This document shows positions 27,099-35,915 of a DNA stretch of 64,000 nucleotides, in pieces. Source of the DNA: Pseudobutyrivibrio ruminis (GTDB taxonomy: Bacteria; Bacillota; Clostridia; Lachnospirales; Lachnospiraceae). The position numbers were made by a program, and so were the translations under genes. The notes under the pieces were generated by a model. The model worked only from the letters and a program-made list of their open reading frames with translations, did not search any database and was not told the DNA's origin. The stretch spans positions 39,710-103,709 of the forward strand of contig SVER01000008.1 of the NCBI GenBank assembly GCA_015057315.1, read 5' to 3'. Position 1 is the first letter of the stretch, and each line of letters opens with the position of its first letter.

Positions 27099-28526
27099 AT
27101 GAGCGATTTTTATTCAAACAACACAAACAACGATACAAATAATACTGGGGATACTGGTTCATATACAAGTGAATCAACTAACACAAGCCAAACAAGTAGT
27201 TCTACTACTAATGGTTCTTATTCTTATAAGAAGGATGAGATTAACCAGGGTGAATCATATTATCAGTGGTCACCTTATGATGATGGCAGAAGAAACAAGA
27301 AAGCTAAAAAGTCTTCTGGCTTTGGGGCAAAGCTAGGAAGAACAGCAGCTATAGCACTTGTTTTTGGATTAGTTGCAGGACTTGCATTCCAGTCAGTGGT
27401 TACTGTATCTAATAAGTTCCTTAAGGAAGATACGCCACAGGTAGCCCAGACACAGCAGGCGTCGAGCAGTAGTGATTCAGGTAAGATATCCAGCGCAGCT
27501 ACAGCTACAACCACATCATCTACAGTTTCAACAGATGTTTCATCAATTGTAGAAAATGTTCTTCCTGCTATTGTACAGGTTACAAATGCAGGGCTTAAGG
27601 AATACATGACATTCTTTGGAGCAGTGCAGCAGCCTACCACATCAGCTGGTTCTGGTATCATTGTTTCACAGGATGAGGACAACATCTACATCGCTACTAA
27701 CAATCATGTAGTTAGCGGTGCCGAGACACTTACAATCACATTTAACGATGGCGAGGCAGTAGAAGGAACAATCAAGGGAACAGATTCATCTTGCGACCTT
27801 GCAGTTGTTGCAGTTGCAATCAAGGATATTAAGGAAGACACATTGTCAGAGATTAAGGTTGCCACACTTGGTGATTCAGATTCGACAGTAGTTGGCGAGG
27901 CAGCTATCGTAATCGGTAACGCAATGGGCTATGGTACATCAGTTACTAACGGTATCATATCTGCTAAGGATCGTGAGGTTTCTATTACAGATGATGATGG
28001 TAATGTTGTTACAAACAGCCTACTTCAGACAAACGCAGCTGTTAACCCTGGTAACTCAGGTGGTGCTCTTTTAAATGCTAAGGGTGAGGTCATTGGTATT
28101 GTATCTGCTAAGCTTGCTGAGGAAAGCGTAGAGGGTATGGGATATGCAATTCCTATTTCATACGCATGGAACATCATTCAGCAGATGGTAGACAACGATG
28201 TTGTTTCTGAGCTTGAGGCATCATACCTTGGAATAGCTGGTAGAGATATCACATCAGAGATGTCAGAGCAGTACAAAATTCCAGTTGGTGTTTATGTAGC
28301 ACAGGTAGTTGAAGGCTCTGGTGCTGAGAAAGCAGGTATCGAAACAGAAGATGTTATCACATCATTCAACGGACGTAAGGTAACATCAGTTAACACACTT
28401 AACAATATCATGAAATATTTGCCAGCAGGCTCTACAGTTGAAGTAAAGGTTGCCAAGGCAAACAAGGATTATGAGGAAGAGACTATTAAGGTAACACTTA
28501 CTCATAAGATTGAATCAGTACAATAA
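27099..28526 (+). CDS. htrA: HtrA/DegP-like membrane-anchored serine protease with PDZ domain
   Basis: A 475-residue protein. Residues 1-80 are Asn/Thr/Ser-rich and cytosolic; a membrane helix lies at ~85-105; a Ser/Thr linker follows. The trypsin-like domain has its catalytic triad in NNHVV (~203), SSCDLAVV (~230) and NPGNSGGAL (~310). A PDZ domain covers ~380-470 (VVEGSGAEKAGIETEDVI). It degrades or refolds damaged exported proteins. GGAGG precedes the ATG. Confidence 0.95.
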   Translation: MSDFYSNNTNNDTNNTGDTGSYTSESTNTSQTSSSTTNGSYSYKKDEINQGESYYQWSPYDDGRRNKKAKKSSGFGAKLGRTAAIALVFGLVAGLAFQSVVTVSNKFLKEDTPQVAQTQQASSSSDSGKISSAATATTTSSTVSTDVSSIVENVLPAIVQVTNAGLKEYMTFFGAVQQPTTSAGSGIIVSQDEDNIYIATNNHVVSGAETLTITFNDGEAVEGTIKGTDSSCDLAVVAVAIKDIKEDTLSEIKVATLGDSDSTVVGEAAIVIGNAMGYGTSVTNGIISAKDREVSITDDDGNVVTNSLLQTNAAVNPGNSGGALLNAKGEVIGIVSAKLAEESVEGMGYAIPISYAWNIIQQMVDNDVVSELEASYLGIAGRDITSEMSEQYKIPVGVYVAQVVEGSGAEKAGIETEDVITSFNGRKVTSVNTLNNIMKYLPAGSTVEVKVAKANKDYEEETIKVTLTHKIESVQ

Positions 28527-28537
28527 AAAGTAAAAAA

Positions 28538-28568
28538 ATGGGTGCAAATCATGTACCCATTTTTTTTT
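28538..28568 (+). terminator. Strong Rho-independent terminator
   Basis: ATGGGT (28538-28543) pairs with ACCCAT (28555-28560), flanked by an A run before and TTTTTTTT after, so it may work in both directions. Confidence 0.9.
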
Positions 28569-28587
28569 ATGTGTTACAATGTAGGCT

Positions 28588-29025
28588 ATGAATAAGAAAA
28601 AGATTATATTTGGGATTTTAATTGCTGTATGGATTTGTGTCATTTGGGGGCATAGCATGCAGCCGGCAGTAGTGTCAGAGTTTGAAAGTAGCAAGTTTTT
28701 GATTGTTATTAACAAAGTTATTCCAATAATCACTAATGATGATAATGGAATGTACATAGTCAGAAAGGCAGCTCATTTTACAGAATATGCAATACTTGGA
28801 GTGTTGTTATGTTTGGAATTTGCCACATACATTAAGGGCTGGTTTAAAAGATTTGTTAATCCTGAGATGGCAGCATTGTTTGTAGCTTTTGTGGATGAGA
28901 CGATTCAGCTTTTTGTTGAGGGCAGGTCAGGCCAGGTATCTGATATTTGGATAGATATAGCAGGTGCTGCGCTTGGAATAATTATCACCCTTGCTATCAT
29001 AGGAAACAAGCGTAATAGAAGATAG
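28588..29025 (+). CDS. VanZ-like membrane protein
   Basis: A 145-residue protein with four membrane segments. It carries the VanZ family signatures RKAAHFTEYAILGVLL (~56-71) and DETIQLFVEGRSGQVSDIWIDI. VanZ gives low-level teicoplanin resistance in enterococci; the role of these common chromosomal homologues is not established, but an effect on the cell envelope is likely. It lies between two terminator/intergenic gaps and is probably a single gene. Confidence 0.87.
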   Translation: MNKKKIIFGILIAVWICVIWGHSMQPAVVSEFESSKFLIVINKVIPIITNDDNGMYIVRKAAHFTEYAILGVLLCLEFATYIKGWFKRFVNPEMAALFVAFVDETIQLFVEGRSGQVSDIWIDIAGAALGIIITLAIIGNKRNRR

Positions 29026-29086
29026 ATATTAAAGCATCTAACAATGTGATAAAATAAGTAATAAAGGCAAAAAAGGGAGGCATCGT

Positions 29087-30019
29087 ATGGGAAAGAAAAG
29101 AATAGTTATTGCACTTGGACATGACGCTCTTGGCACTACAGTGCTAGAACAATGGAATGCTACTAAACGCACAGCTGTAGCTGTGGCAGAGTTTATCAAG
29201 CAGGATTATCAGGTGGTTATCACCCACAGTAACGGACCACAGGTTGGTATGATTCACACAGCTCTTTCAGAGTTTTATCAGAATCATCCTGATTACACAC
29301 CTACACCTATGTCGGTTTGTTCCGCAATGAGCCAGGGTTATATCGGTTACGATTTGCAGCAGGCTATTCGTTCAGAATTAGTAGGCCGTGGAATTTATAA
29401 GCCTGTTTCTACTATTCTTACACAGGTTACTGTTGATCCTTATGATGAAGCTTTCTACAAGCCTACTAAGATAATCGGACGTGTTATGACGGCTGAGCAG
29501 GCTGAGGCTGAGGAGGCTAAGGGCAACCACACTGTTAAGGTAGATGGTGGCTATCGCAGAATCGTGGCAGCACCTAAGCCAATGGAGATTGTGGAGATTG
29601 ATGCTATCAAGGCTCTGTGCGATGCAGACCAGGTGGTTATTGCAGCAGGTGGTGGCGGAATACCAGTGCTTACTCAGGACAACAAGCTTAAGGGCGCATC
29701 AGCAGTAGTAGAAAAGGATACAGCAGCAGGCTTGCTCGCTTCAGAGCTTGAGGCAGACATGCTTGTAATCCTTACTAGCGTAACAAAGGTATGTAAGAAT
29801 TTTGGCAAGCCAGATGAGCAGCCACTTGATTATATTTCAGTAGCAGAAGCTAAGAAGATGTTAGAATCAGGAGAATTTGGTGAAACCGATATGGCACCAA
29901 AGATTCAGGCTGCCATAGATTATATTGGGGATTCAGCTATTAGAAAGGTATTAATTACCAAGCTGTCAGATGCTGGCAACGCAGTAGGCGGACAGACTGG
30001 TACAATGATAGGAAAGTAA
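29087..30019 (+). CDS. arcC: Carbamate kinase
   Basis: A 310-residue amino-acid-kinase-fold enzyme at the usual ArcC length. Motifs: KRIVIALGHDALG (N-terminal phosphate loop), THSNGPQVGMI, IAAGGGGIPV and the C-terminal NAVGGQTGTMI. It makes ATP from carbamoyl phosphate. No arginine deiminase or ornithine carbamoyltransferase is nearby, so the source of carbamoyl phosphate is not shown here. AAAGGGAGG precedes the ATG. It is 1 nt from the FeoAB gene, an unusual pairing. Confidence 0.93.
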   Translation: MGKKRIVIALGHDALGTTVLEQWNATKRTAVAVAEFIKQDYQVVITHSNGPQVGMIHTALSEFYQNHPDYTPTPMSVCSAMSQGYIGYDLQQAIRSELVGRGIYKPVSTILTQVTVDPYDEAFYKPTKIIGRVMTAEQAEAEEAKGNHTVKVDGGYRRIVAAPKPMEIVEIDAIKALCDADQVVIAAGGGGIPVLTQDNKLKGASAVVEKDTAAGLLASELEADMLVILTSVTKVCKNFGKPDEQPLDYISVAEAKKMLESGEFGETDMAPKIQAAIDYIGDSAIRKVLITKLSDAGNAVGGQTGTMIGK

Positions 30020-30020
30020 T

Positions 30021-32372
30021 ATGACAATCAGAGATTTACAGATTGGACAAACAGCTAGAATAGATGCTGTCGGGGGCGAGGGAGCCCTCAGACAGCATTT
30101 CTTAGATATGGGAGTAATTCCAGGCGTGGAGGTAACTCTTGTCAGACTGGCCCCAATGGGAGATCCAATGGAGCTTAGAATCCACGGTTACGAGCTTACT
30201 CTTAGACTAGCCGATGCAGAAAAAATAGATGCAACGTTAGTGGAGAACATCAAGGATGAAGAGACACCAGTGGAGGCAAACAAGCATGACATCGCCCACC
30301 CAGGTCTTGGTGAGGAAGGTAAATATCATCTTAAGGGTGATGGTGAACCGCTTCCAAAGAGAACACAGCTTACATTCGCACTTGTGGGTAACCAGAACTG
30401 TGGTAAGACTACTCTTTTCAATCAGCTTACTGGTTCTAATCAGCATGTAGGAAACTTCCCTGGCGTTACTGTAGATAGAAAAGATGGCGTCATTCGAGGC
30501 AAGGATAATACCTGCATCACAGACCTTCCAGGAATCTATTCCATGTCACCATATTCTAACGAGGAGCTTGTCAGCCGAGACTTTGTTTTACACGAAAAGC
30601 CAAAGGCTATCATCAACATTGTTGATGCTACAAATATAGAGCGAAATCTGTATCTGACTATGCAGCTGTTAGAGCTTAACATCCCTATGGTTGTTGCTCT
30701 TAATATGATGGATGAGCTTAGAGGTAACGGCGGTTCAGTGGATATCAACAGAATGGAAAAGATGTTAGGTGTTCCAGTAGTTCCTATTTCGGCAGCTAAG
30801 AACGAAGGTATCGACGAGCTTGTAGCTCACGCGATGCACGTGGCTCAGTATCAGGAAAGACCTCAGGTAGATGATTTCTGCGACGAGAATGATAATGGTG
30901 GTGCAGTTCACAGATGCATCCACGGCGTTATTCATCTGATGGAGGACCACGCAAAGCGTGCTGATATTCCAGTCAGATTTGCAGCCAGCAAGGCCATCGA
31001 AAACGACGCACAGATTATTAAGAAGCTGGATTTAGATGAAAACGAAATCGAGACCTTAGAGCACATCACAAAGCAGATGGAAAAGGAAAGAGGTCTTGAT
31101 AGAAGTGCCGCCATGGCAGATATGCGTTTTGCATTTATAGATAAGGTTTGCAAGGAATGTGTTATCAAGCCAAAGGAAAGCAAGGAGCACATCCGCAGCC
31201 AGCGTATCGATAAATGGCTTACAGGAAAGTACACAGCTATTCCTATTTTCATTTGCGTAATGGCTATGGTGTTCTTCCTTACATTTAATGTTATTGGTGC
31301 ATGGTTACAGGGATTGCTTGAAGAAGGGATTGCATTCCTTACTGATATTACAGACAAGGCTCTTACTATGGCAAACGTAAATGTTACCGTACATGAGCTG
31401 ATTATAGGCGGTATTTTTGAAGGTGTCGGAGGAGTTCTTAGCTTCCTTCCAATCATCATCACCATGTTCTTCTTCCTATCTATTTTAGAGGATAGTGGTT
31501 ATATCGCCAGAGTTGCATTTTTCATGGATAAGATGCTTAGAAGAATCGGTCTATCAGGCCGAAGCATTGTGCCACTTTTGATTGGATTTGGATGTACAGT
31601 TCCAGCGGTAATGTCTACACGTACATTGCCTAGTGACAGGGACCGTAAGATGACAATTCTTCTTACACCATTTATGAGCTGTACTGCAAAGCTTCCAATA
31701 TACACATTCTTCGTAGCAGCATTCTTCCCAGAAAATGGATGGCTTGTAATCACTGTGTTGTATTTCCTTGGAATATTCCTTGGAGTGCTTGCAGCGTTGT
31801 TCTTTAAAAAGGTTAGATTCAAGGGTGAGGCTGTTCCGTTTGTTATGGAGCTTCCAAACTACAGATTGCCTAGCGCAAGAAATGTAATTCAGCTTCTTTG
31901 GGAAAAGGCAAAGGATTTCTTACAGAGAGCCTTTACAGTAATCTTCCTTGCAACAGTTATCGTATGGATATTACAGAGCTTTGATACTCATCTTAATCTT
32001 GTGGCAGACCAGAAGGACAGCATCCTTGCACTTATTTCAGGAGGACTTGCACCATTATTCAAGCCAATAGGATTGGGAGATTGGAGAATCTGTACATCAC
32101 TTATTTTAGGATTTATGGCAAAGGAAAGTGTGGTATCAGTGCTTGAAGTATTGTTTGGTACTACAGGAGTTGCAGCGGCTATGTCAAGCCTTACAGCATT
32201 TTGCTTGCTGGTATTCTCATTGCTTTATACACCATGCGTGGCAGCTATTGCATCTATCAAAAGAGAGATGGGCCGTAAGTGGGCTGTGTGTGTAGTGATT
32301 TGGCAGTGTGCCATAGCATGGATTTGTGCATTTATAGTTCATACAATAGGAATGCTGATCGGCATGGTATAA
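30021..32372 (+). CDS. feoB: FeoA-FeoB fusion, ferrous iron transporter
   Basis: A 783-residue protein. Residues 1-75 are a FeoA (SH3-like) domain (LDMGVIPGVEVTLVRLAP). After a ~35-residue linker comes the FeoB GTPase domain: GNQNCGKTT (~119), GNFPGVTVDRK, DLPGIYSMSP, NMMD. The membrane part has the conserved gate segments STRTLPSDRDRKMT and SCTAKLPIY. It takes up Fe(II). It starts 1 nt after arcC with AGGAAAG as ribosome site. A second, unfused Feo operon lies just downstream. Confidence 0.95.
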   Translation: MTIRDLQIGQTARIDAVGGEGALRQHFLDMGVIPGVEVTLVRLAPMGDPMELRIHGYELTLRLADAEKIDATLVENIKDEETPVEANKHDIAHPGLGEEGKYHLKGDGEPLPKRTQLTFALVGNQNCGKTTLFNQLTGSNQHVGNFPGVTVDRKDGVIRGKDNTCITDLPGIYSMSPYSNEELVSRDFVLHEKPKAIINIVDATNIERNLYLTMQLLELNIPMVVALNMMDELRGNGGSVDINRMEKMLGVPVVPISAAKNEGIDELVAHAMHVAQYQERPQVDDFCDENDNGGAVHRCIHGVIHLMEDHAKRADIPVRFAASKAIENDAQIIKKLDLDENEIETLEHITKQMEKERGLDRSAAMADMRFAFIDKVCKECVIKPKESKEHIRSQRIDKWLTGKYTAIPIFICVMAMVFFLTFNVIGAWLQGLLEEGIAFLTDITDKALTMANVNVTVHELIIGGIFEGVGGVLSFLPIIITMFFFLSILEDSGYIARVAFFMDKMLRRIGLSGRSIVPLLIGFGCTVPAVMSTRTLPSDRDRKMTILLTPFMSCTAKLPIYTFFVAAFFPENGWLVITVLYFLGIFLGVLAALFFKKVRFKGEAVPFVMELPNYRLPSARNVIQLLWEKAKDFLQRAFTVIFLATVIVWILQSFDTHLNLVADQKDSILALISGGLAPLFKPIGLGDWRICTSLILGFMAKESVVSVLEVLFGTTGVAAAMSSLTAFCLLVFSLLYTPCVAAIASIKREMGRKWAVCVVIWQCAIAWICAFIVHTIGMLIGMV

Positions 32373-32393
32373 CAACGGTTTTGAAATTTTGTA

Positions 32394-32422
32394 GAGTTTC
32401 GCAAATGCGGAACTCTTTTTTT
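32394..32422 (+). terminator. Rho-independent terminator
   Basis: GAGTTTCGC (32394-32402) pairs with GCGGAACTC (32407-32415), followed by seven T. It separates the two Feo systems. The ~180 bp after it holds a weak promoter (TTGAAA, 17-bp spacer, TAAATT) and a small GTTAG/CTAAC hairpin. Confidence 0.88.
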
Positions 32423-32600
32423 AGTTATTATTTATAAAAAACTCAGATTAGGCACTTGAAACTGGAGTAAGTTTGTGATAAATTATACGTGCGTTAGAGG
32501 ATGCTAACGATTATTAATAATGTCAAACTTTAGTTGGATACAATTGATTTTCGTAATAGTCATCTAACAGAGGGTTAAATAAATATTAAGGAAGTAATAT

Positions 32601-32813
32601 ATGATGCCATTAGTAGTAGCGCCAACAGGCGAAGAACAAATGATTAAACGAATTGGTGGAAATGAGGATGTTAAACGTCATCTTCAGGAGCTTGGTTTTG
32701 TGCCAGGCGGACACGTTACAGTTGTAAACGAAATAGGTGGAAACCTAATCGTAAATGTAAAGGAGTCAAGAGTGGCTGTAGATAAGCAGCTGGCTCAGAA
32801 GATATACGTGTAA
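32601..32813 (+). CDS. feoA: FeoA domain protein (first)
   Basis: A 70-residue protein, all FeoA domain (HLQELGFVPGGHVTVVNEIG; NLIVNVKESRVAVD). FeoA proteins assist FeoB at the cytosolic face. The start has AAGGAAG before it; ATG 32604 is also possible. It is 11 nt from the second FeoA gene. Confidence 0.9.
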   Translation: MMPLVVAPTGEEQMIKRIGGNEDVKRHLQELGFVPGGHVTVVNEIGGNLIVNVKESRVAVDKQLAQKIYV

Positions 32814-32824
32814 AGGAGAGAAAG

Positions 32825-33046
32825 ATGAAAACATTAAAGGATGTTAATGTTGGCGAGACAGTCAATGTTACAAAGCTAAACGGTGAAGGCGCAGTAAAGC
32901 GCAGAATTATGGATATGGGAATTACAAAAGGTGTAGAGATTTACGTTAGAAAAATCGCTCCTCTTGGAGATCCAGTAGAGATTACAGTTAGAGGCTATGA
33001 GCTATCAGTTCGCAAGGCTGATGCTGAAATGATAGTAGTAGAATAA
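32825..33046 (+). CDS. feoA: FeoA domain protein (second)
   Basis: A 73-residue FeoA protein (RRIMDMGITKGVEIYVRKIAP; GDPVEITVRGYELSVRKADA). It resembles the FeoA domain fused to the upstream FeoB more than it does the neighbouring FeoA. AAAGGAGAG precedes the ATG. It lies 15 nt before feoB. Confidence 0.93.
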   Translation: MKTLKDVNVGETVNVTKLNGEGAVKRRIMDMGITKGVEIYVRKIAPLGDPVEITVRGYELSVRKADAEMIVVE

Positions 33047-33061
33047 AAGGAGGAGAATAAA

Positions 33062-35437
33062 GTGGGAATTCGTATTGCACTAGCAGGTAATCCAAACTGC
33101 GGTAAAACAACATTGTTCAATGCTCTCACAGGTTCTAACCAGTTCGTTGGTAACTGGCCTGGTGTTACTGTAGAGTACAAAGAAGGAAAATATAAAGGTG
33201 ATAAGGAAGTAACAATCGTTGACCTTCCAGGTATTTATTCACTTTCACCATACACATTAGAGGAAGTTGTTTCTCGTAACTATCTTATCGATGAGAAGCC
33301 AGATGCTATCATCAATGTTATTGATGGTACTAACCTAGAGAGAAACCTTTATCTCACAACACAGATTGTTGAGCTTGGCATTCCAGTAGTTATTGCTATC
33401 AACATGATGGATGTTGTAGAAAAGAACGGTGACAAGATTAATGCTAACAAGCTTTCAGAGGAGATTGGCGTTCCTGTAATCGAGATTTCAGCTCTTAAGA
33501 ACAGAGGTCTTAAGGAAATCGTTGCAGCAGCTACAAAGGCTGCAAAGGAAGCAAATCCTCAGTCACCAAAACATAGATTTGACGGCTCGGTAGAGCATGC
33601 ACTTGCTCATATTGAGGAGCTTTGCTTACATAACATCTCTGATGAAAATGTTCAAAGATGGTATTCAATTAAGCTTTTCGAGCGTGACACAAAGATTCAG
33701 GAAAAGCTTGGTCTTTCATCTGATGTTATTGCTCACATTGAAAATGATATTGTATCATGTGAGAAGGAAATGGATGATGATTCAGAATCAATCATCACAG
33801 GTGAAAGATACAATTACATCGGCACAATCATTGGTGCTTGTGTAAAGAAAGCGGCAAAGGGAATGACAACATCTGATAAGATTGATCAGATTGTTACAAA
33901 CAGATTCCTTGCACTTCCAATTTTTGCTATTGTAATGTTTATTGTTTACTATGTATCAGTTACAACAGTTGGAACATGGGCAACAGACTGGGCAAATGAT
34001 GGTGTGTTCGGTGATGGATGGCACTTATTTGCAATCGGTTCAAAGGCGTATACAGAAGCAGCTGATGAGTACACAGCAAATCAGCTTATCGTTGATGGAT
34101 ATGACCTTATTGTAGAGGAGACAGGCGCTGAGCCTACAGGCGAATTTGAGTATCCTGTAGAGGATGAGGAGACAGCGGCCGTTGAGTATGAAAAAGCAAC
34201 ACTTGAGGATTATGAGGCTGCAAAGGCTTATGTAGAGTCAAATGAGGAGCCAGACCCAGCAAACTATGGCGTATGGATTCCTGGTATTCCAGTATTTGTA
34301 GAGGCTGGTCTTGATGCAATTAATTGTAACGATGTTGTTAAGGGACTTATCCTTGATGGTATCGTAGCCGGTGTTGGTGCAGTTCTTGGTTTCGTTCCAC
34401 AGATGCTTGTACTTTTCATCTTCCTTGCATTCCTTGAGGCTTGCGGTTACATGGCACGTGTTGCATTTATCATGGACCGTATCTTCAGAAAGTTTGGTCT
34501 TTCAGGTAAGTCATTCATTCCAATGCTTATTGGTACAGGTTGTGGTGTTCCTGGTATCATGGCATCACGTACTATCGAAAATGATAGAGACCGTAAGATG
34601 ACAATCATGACAACAACATTTATTCCATGTGGAGCTAAGCTTCCATTTATCGCAATGGTAGCAGGCGCTATCTTCGGTGGAGCAGCTTGGGTTGCACCAA
34701 CAGCTTACTTCCTTGGAATTTTCTCAATCATCGTATCAGGTATTATGCTTAAGAAGACAAAGCTCTTCGCTGGCGACCCAGCACCATTCGTTATGGAGCT
34801 TCCAGCATACCACTGGCCAACAGTAGGTAACGTACTCCGCAGCATGTGGGAGCGTGGCTGGTCATTTATCAAAAAAGCTGGTACAATCATTTTACTTTCA
34901 ACAATCGTAGTTTGGTTCTGTACATTCTTCGGTGTTGTTGATGGAGCATTTACAATGCTTGAGGAAGACCAGATTGATCATTCAATCCTCGCTGGTCTTG
35001 GTAAGTGCCTTGCATGGATTTTCCTTCCACTTGGCTTTGGCGATTGGGAAGCAACAGTTGCTTCTATCACAGGTCTTGTTGCTAAGGAAAACATCGTTGG
35101 TACACTTGCTATCATCTATGGTGCATCAGGTGATGTTTACGAGACAATGCGTGCAGCATTTACAGATGCATCTGGTATGGCATTCCTCGCATTCAACCTT
35201 CTTTGCGCTCCTTGCTTCGCAGCTATGGGTGCAATCAAGCGTGAGATGAACAACACTAAGTGGTTCTGGACAGCTATCGGATATCAGTGTGGCTTCGCAT
35301 GGGTAATCGGCCTTATCATCTACCAGGTAGGCAAGGTATTCACAGGCGAAGGATTCACTTTCGGAACAATCTTCGGACTAGCAGCCATCTGCTGCCTTAT
35401 CTACGGACTATTCCGCAAGGACAAGTATAACAAATAA
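33062..35437 (+). CDS. feoB: Ferrous iron transporter FeoB
   Basis: A 791-residue protein starting at GTG with AAAGGAGGAG upstream. The GTPase domain starts at once (ALAGNPNCGKTT, GNWPGVTVEYK, DLPGIYSLSP, NMMD). The membrane domain has ASRTIENDRDRKMT and PCGAKLPF. Between the first and second membrane segments (~320-410) is a long acidic, Glu/Ala-rich insertion, seen in a subset of clostridial FeoB proteins. Codon use is strongly biased, suggesting high expression. It is followed by a FeoB-associated small protein. Confidence 0.97.
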   Translation: MGIRIALAGNPNCGKTTLFNALTGSNQFVGNWPGVTVEYKEGKYKGDKEVTIVDLPGIYSLSPYTLEEVVSRNYLIDEKPDAIINVIDGTNLERNLYLTTQIVELGIPVVIAINMMDVVEKNGDKINANKLSEEIGVPVIEISALKNRGLKEIVAAATKAAKEANPQSPKHRFDGSVEHALAHIEELCLHNISDENVQRWYSIKLFERDTKIQEKLGLSSDVIAHIENDIVSCEKEMDDDSESIITGERYNYIGTIIGACVKKAAKGMTTSDKIDQIVTNRFLALPIFAIVMFIVYYVSVTTVGTWATDWANDGVFGDGWHLFAIGSKAYTEAADEYTANQLIVDGYDLIVEETGAEPTGEFEYPVEDEETAAVEYEKATLEDYEAAKAYVESNEEPDPANYGVWIPGIPVFVEAGLDAINCNDVVKGLILDGIVAGVGAVLGFVPQMLVLFIFLAFLEACGYMARVAFIMDRIFRKFGLSGKSFIPMLIGTGCGVPGIMASRTIENDRDRKMTIMTTTFIPCGAKLPFIAMVAGAIFGGAAWVAPTAYFLGIFSIIVSGIMLKKTKLFAGDPAPFVMELPAYHWPTVGNVLRSMWERGWSFIKKAGTIILLSTIVVWFCTFFGVVDGAFTMLEEDQIDHSILAGLGKCLAWIFLPLGFGDWEATVASITGLVAKENIVGTLAIIYGASGDVYETMRAAFTDASGMAFLAFNLLCAPCFAAMGAIKREMNNTKWFWTAIGYQCGFAWVIGLIIYQVGKVFTGEGFTFGTIFGLAAICCLIYGLFRKDKYNK

Positions 35438-35456
35438 TGAGCCTTCCCCTTTTGGG

Positions 35457-35530
35457 GTTGCTAGGCTCCAGTGGAGCCTGTTTAGCAACGACCGAGCCGG
35501 GAGGCGAGACAAGGTGTCAGCGCAGCTGAC
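35457..35530 (+). other. Structured leader between feoB and the Cys-rich small ORF
   Basis: GTTGCTAGGCTCCA (35457-35470) pairs with TGGAGCC (3572-78 region, 35472-35478) and TAGCAAC (35483-35489) as one long stem with a 4-nt bulge, and GTCAGC/GCTGAC (35516-35521/35525-35530) forms a second hairpin. It could attenuate or stabilise the mRNA between the two genes. Confidence 0.6.
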
Positions 35531-35547
35531 GGATGAGGGTAATAATC

Positions 35548-35685
35548 ATGGGAACAGCAATAGTAATTCTAATCCTAGCCGTTATCGTGGGCGCAATAAT
35601 CCGCTCCCTAATAAAATCACATAAACGTGGCGAACACCCAGCCTGCGGTGGCGATTGTAGTCACTGTGGCGGCGGCTGTCACTAG
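35548..35685 (+). CDS. FeoB-associated Cys-rich membrane protein
   Basis: A 45-residue protein too short for ordinary ORF cut-offs. One membrane helix (AIVILILAVIVGAIIRSLI) is followed by a Cys/His-rich tail (CGGDCSHCGGGCH), matching the FeoB-associated Cys-rich family in position and pattern. It may shuttle Fe(II) to FeoB or regulate it (inference). A GAGGGT lies upstream of the ATG. A strong terminator follows. Confidence 0.9.
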   Translation: MGTAIVILILAVIVGAIIRSLIKSHKRGEHPACGGDCSHCGGGCH

Positions 35686-35694
35686 GTAAGTATT

Positions 35695-35728
35695 GTCCCT
35701 TGGCTTTTCTTAGCCAAGGGACTTTTTT
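35695..35728 (+). terminator. Terminator of second Feo operon
   Basis: GTCCCTTGGCT (35695-35705) pairs with AGCCAAGGGAC (35712-35722), followed by TTTTTT. Confidence 0.95.
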
Positions 35729-35782
35729 CGTGGGTTATTAAATGAGCAACACATCAATAAAGTCGGCAAGCGCGAGCAGGGG

Positions 35783-35850
35783 GGCGCCATGCCTGACCAT
35801 GGGTGGGGGCCCACGCCGGCGGGCTCCCATGGTTAGGTATGGAGGGTGCC
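35783..35850. other. GC-rich long hairpin, possible structured RNA
   Basis: 35783-35803 (ending ACCATGGG) can pair with 35826-35850 (starting CCCATGG, ending GTGCC) over ~20 bp with two G-U pairs and one small bulge; the apex is very G/C-rich. It stands out from the AT-rich surroundings in a 230-bp gap before a GT2 gene. No ORF fits. Confidence 0.6.
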
Positions 35851-35915
35851 CTGCGGGAGCATGAGAACCTAAGGTTGTGTTGCGGAGCGTGTATGTTTTT
35901 GGTATCATTTGAAGT

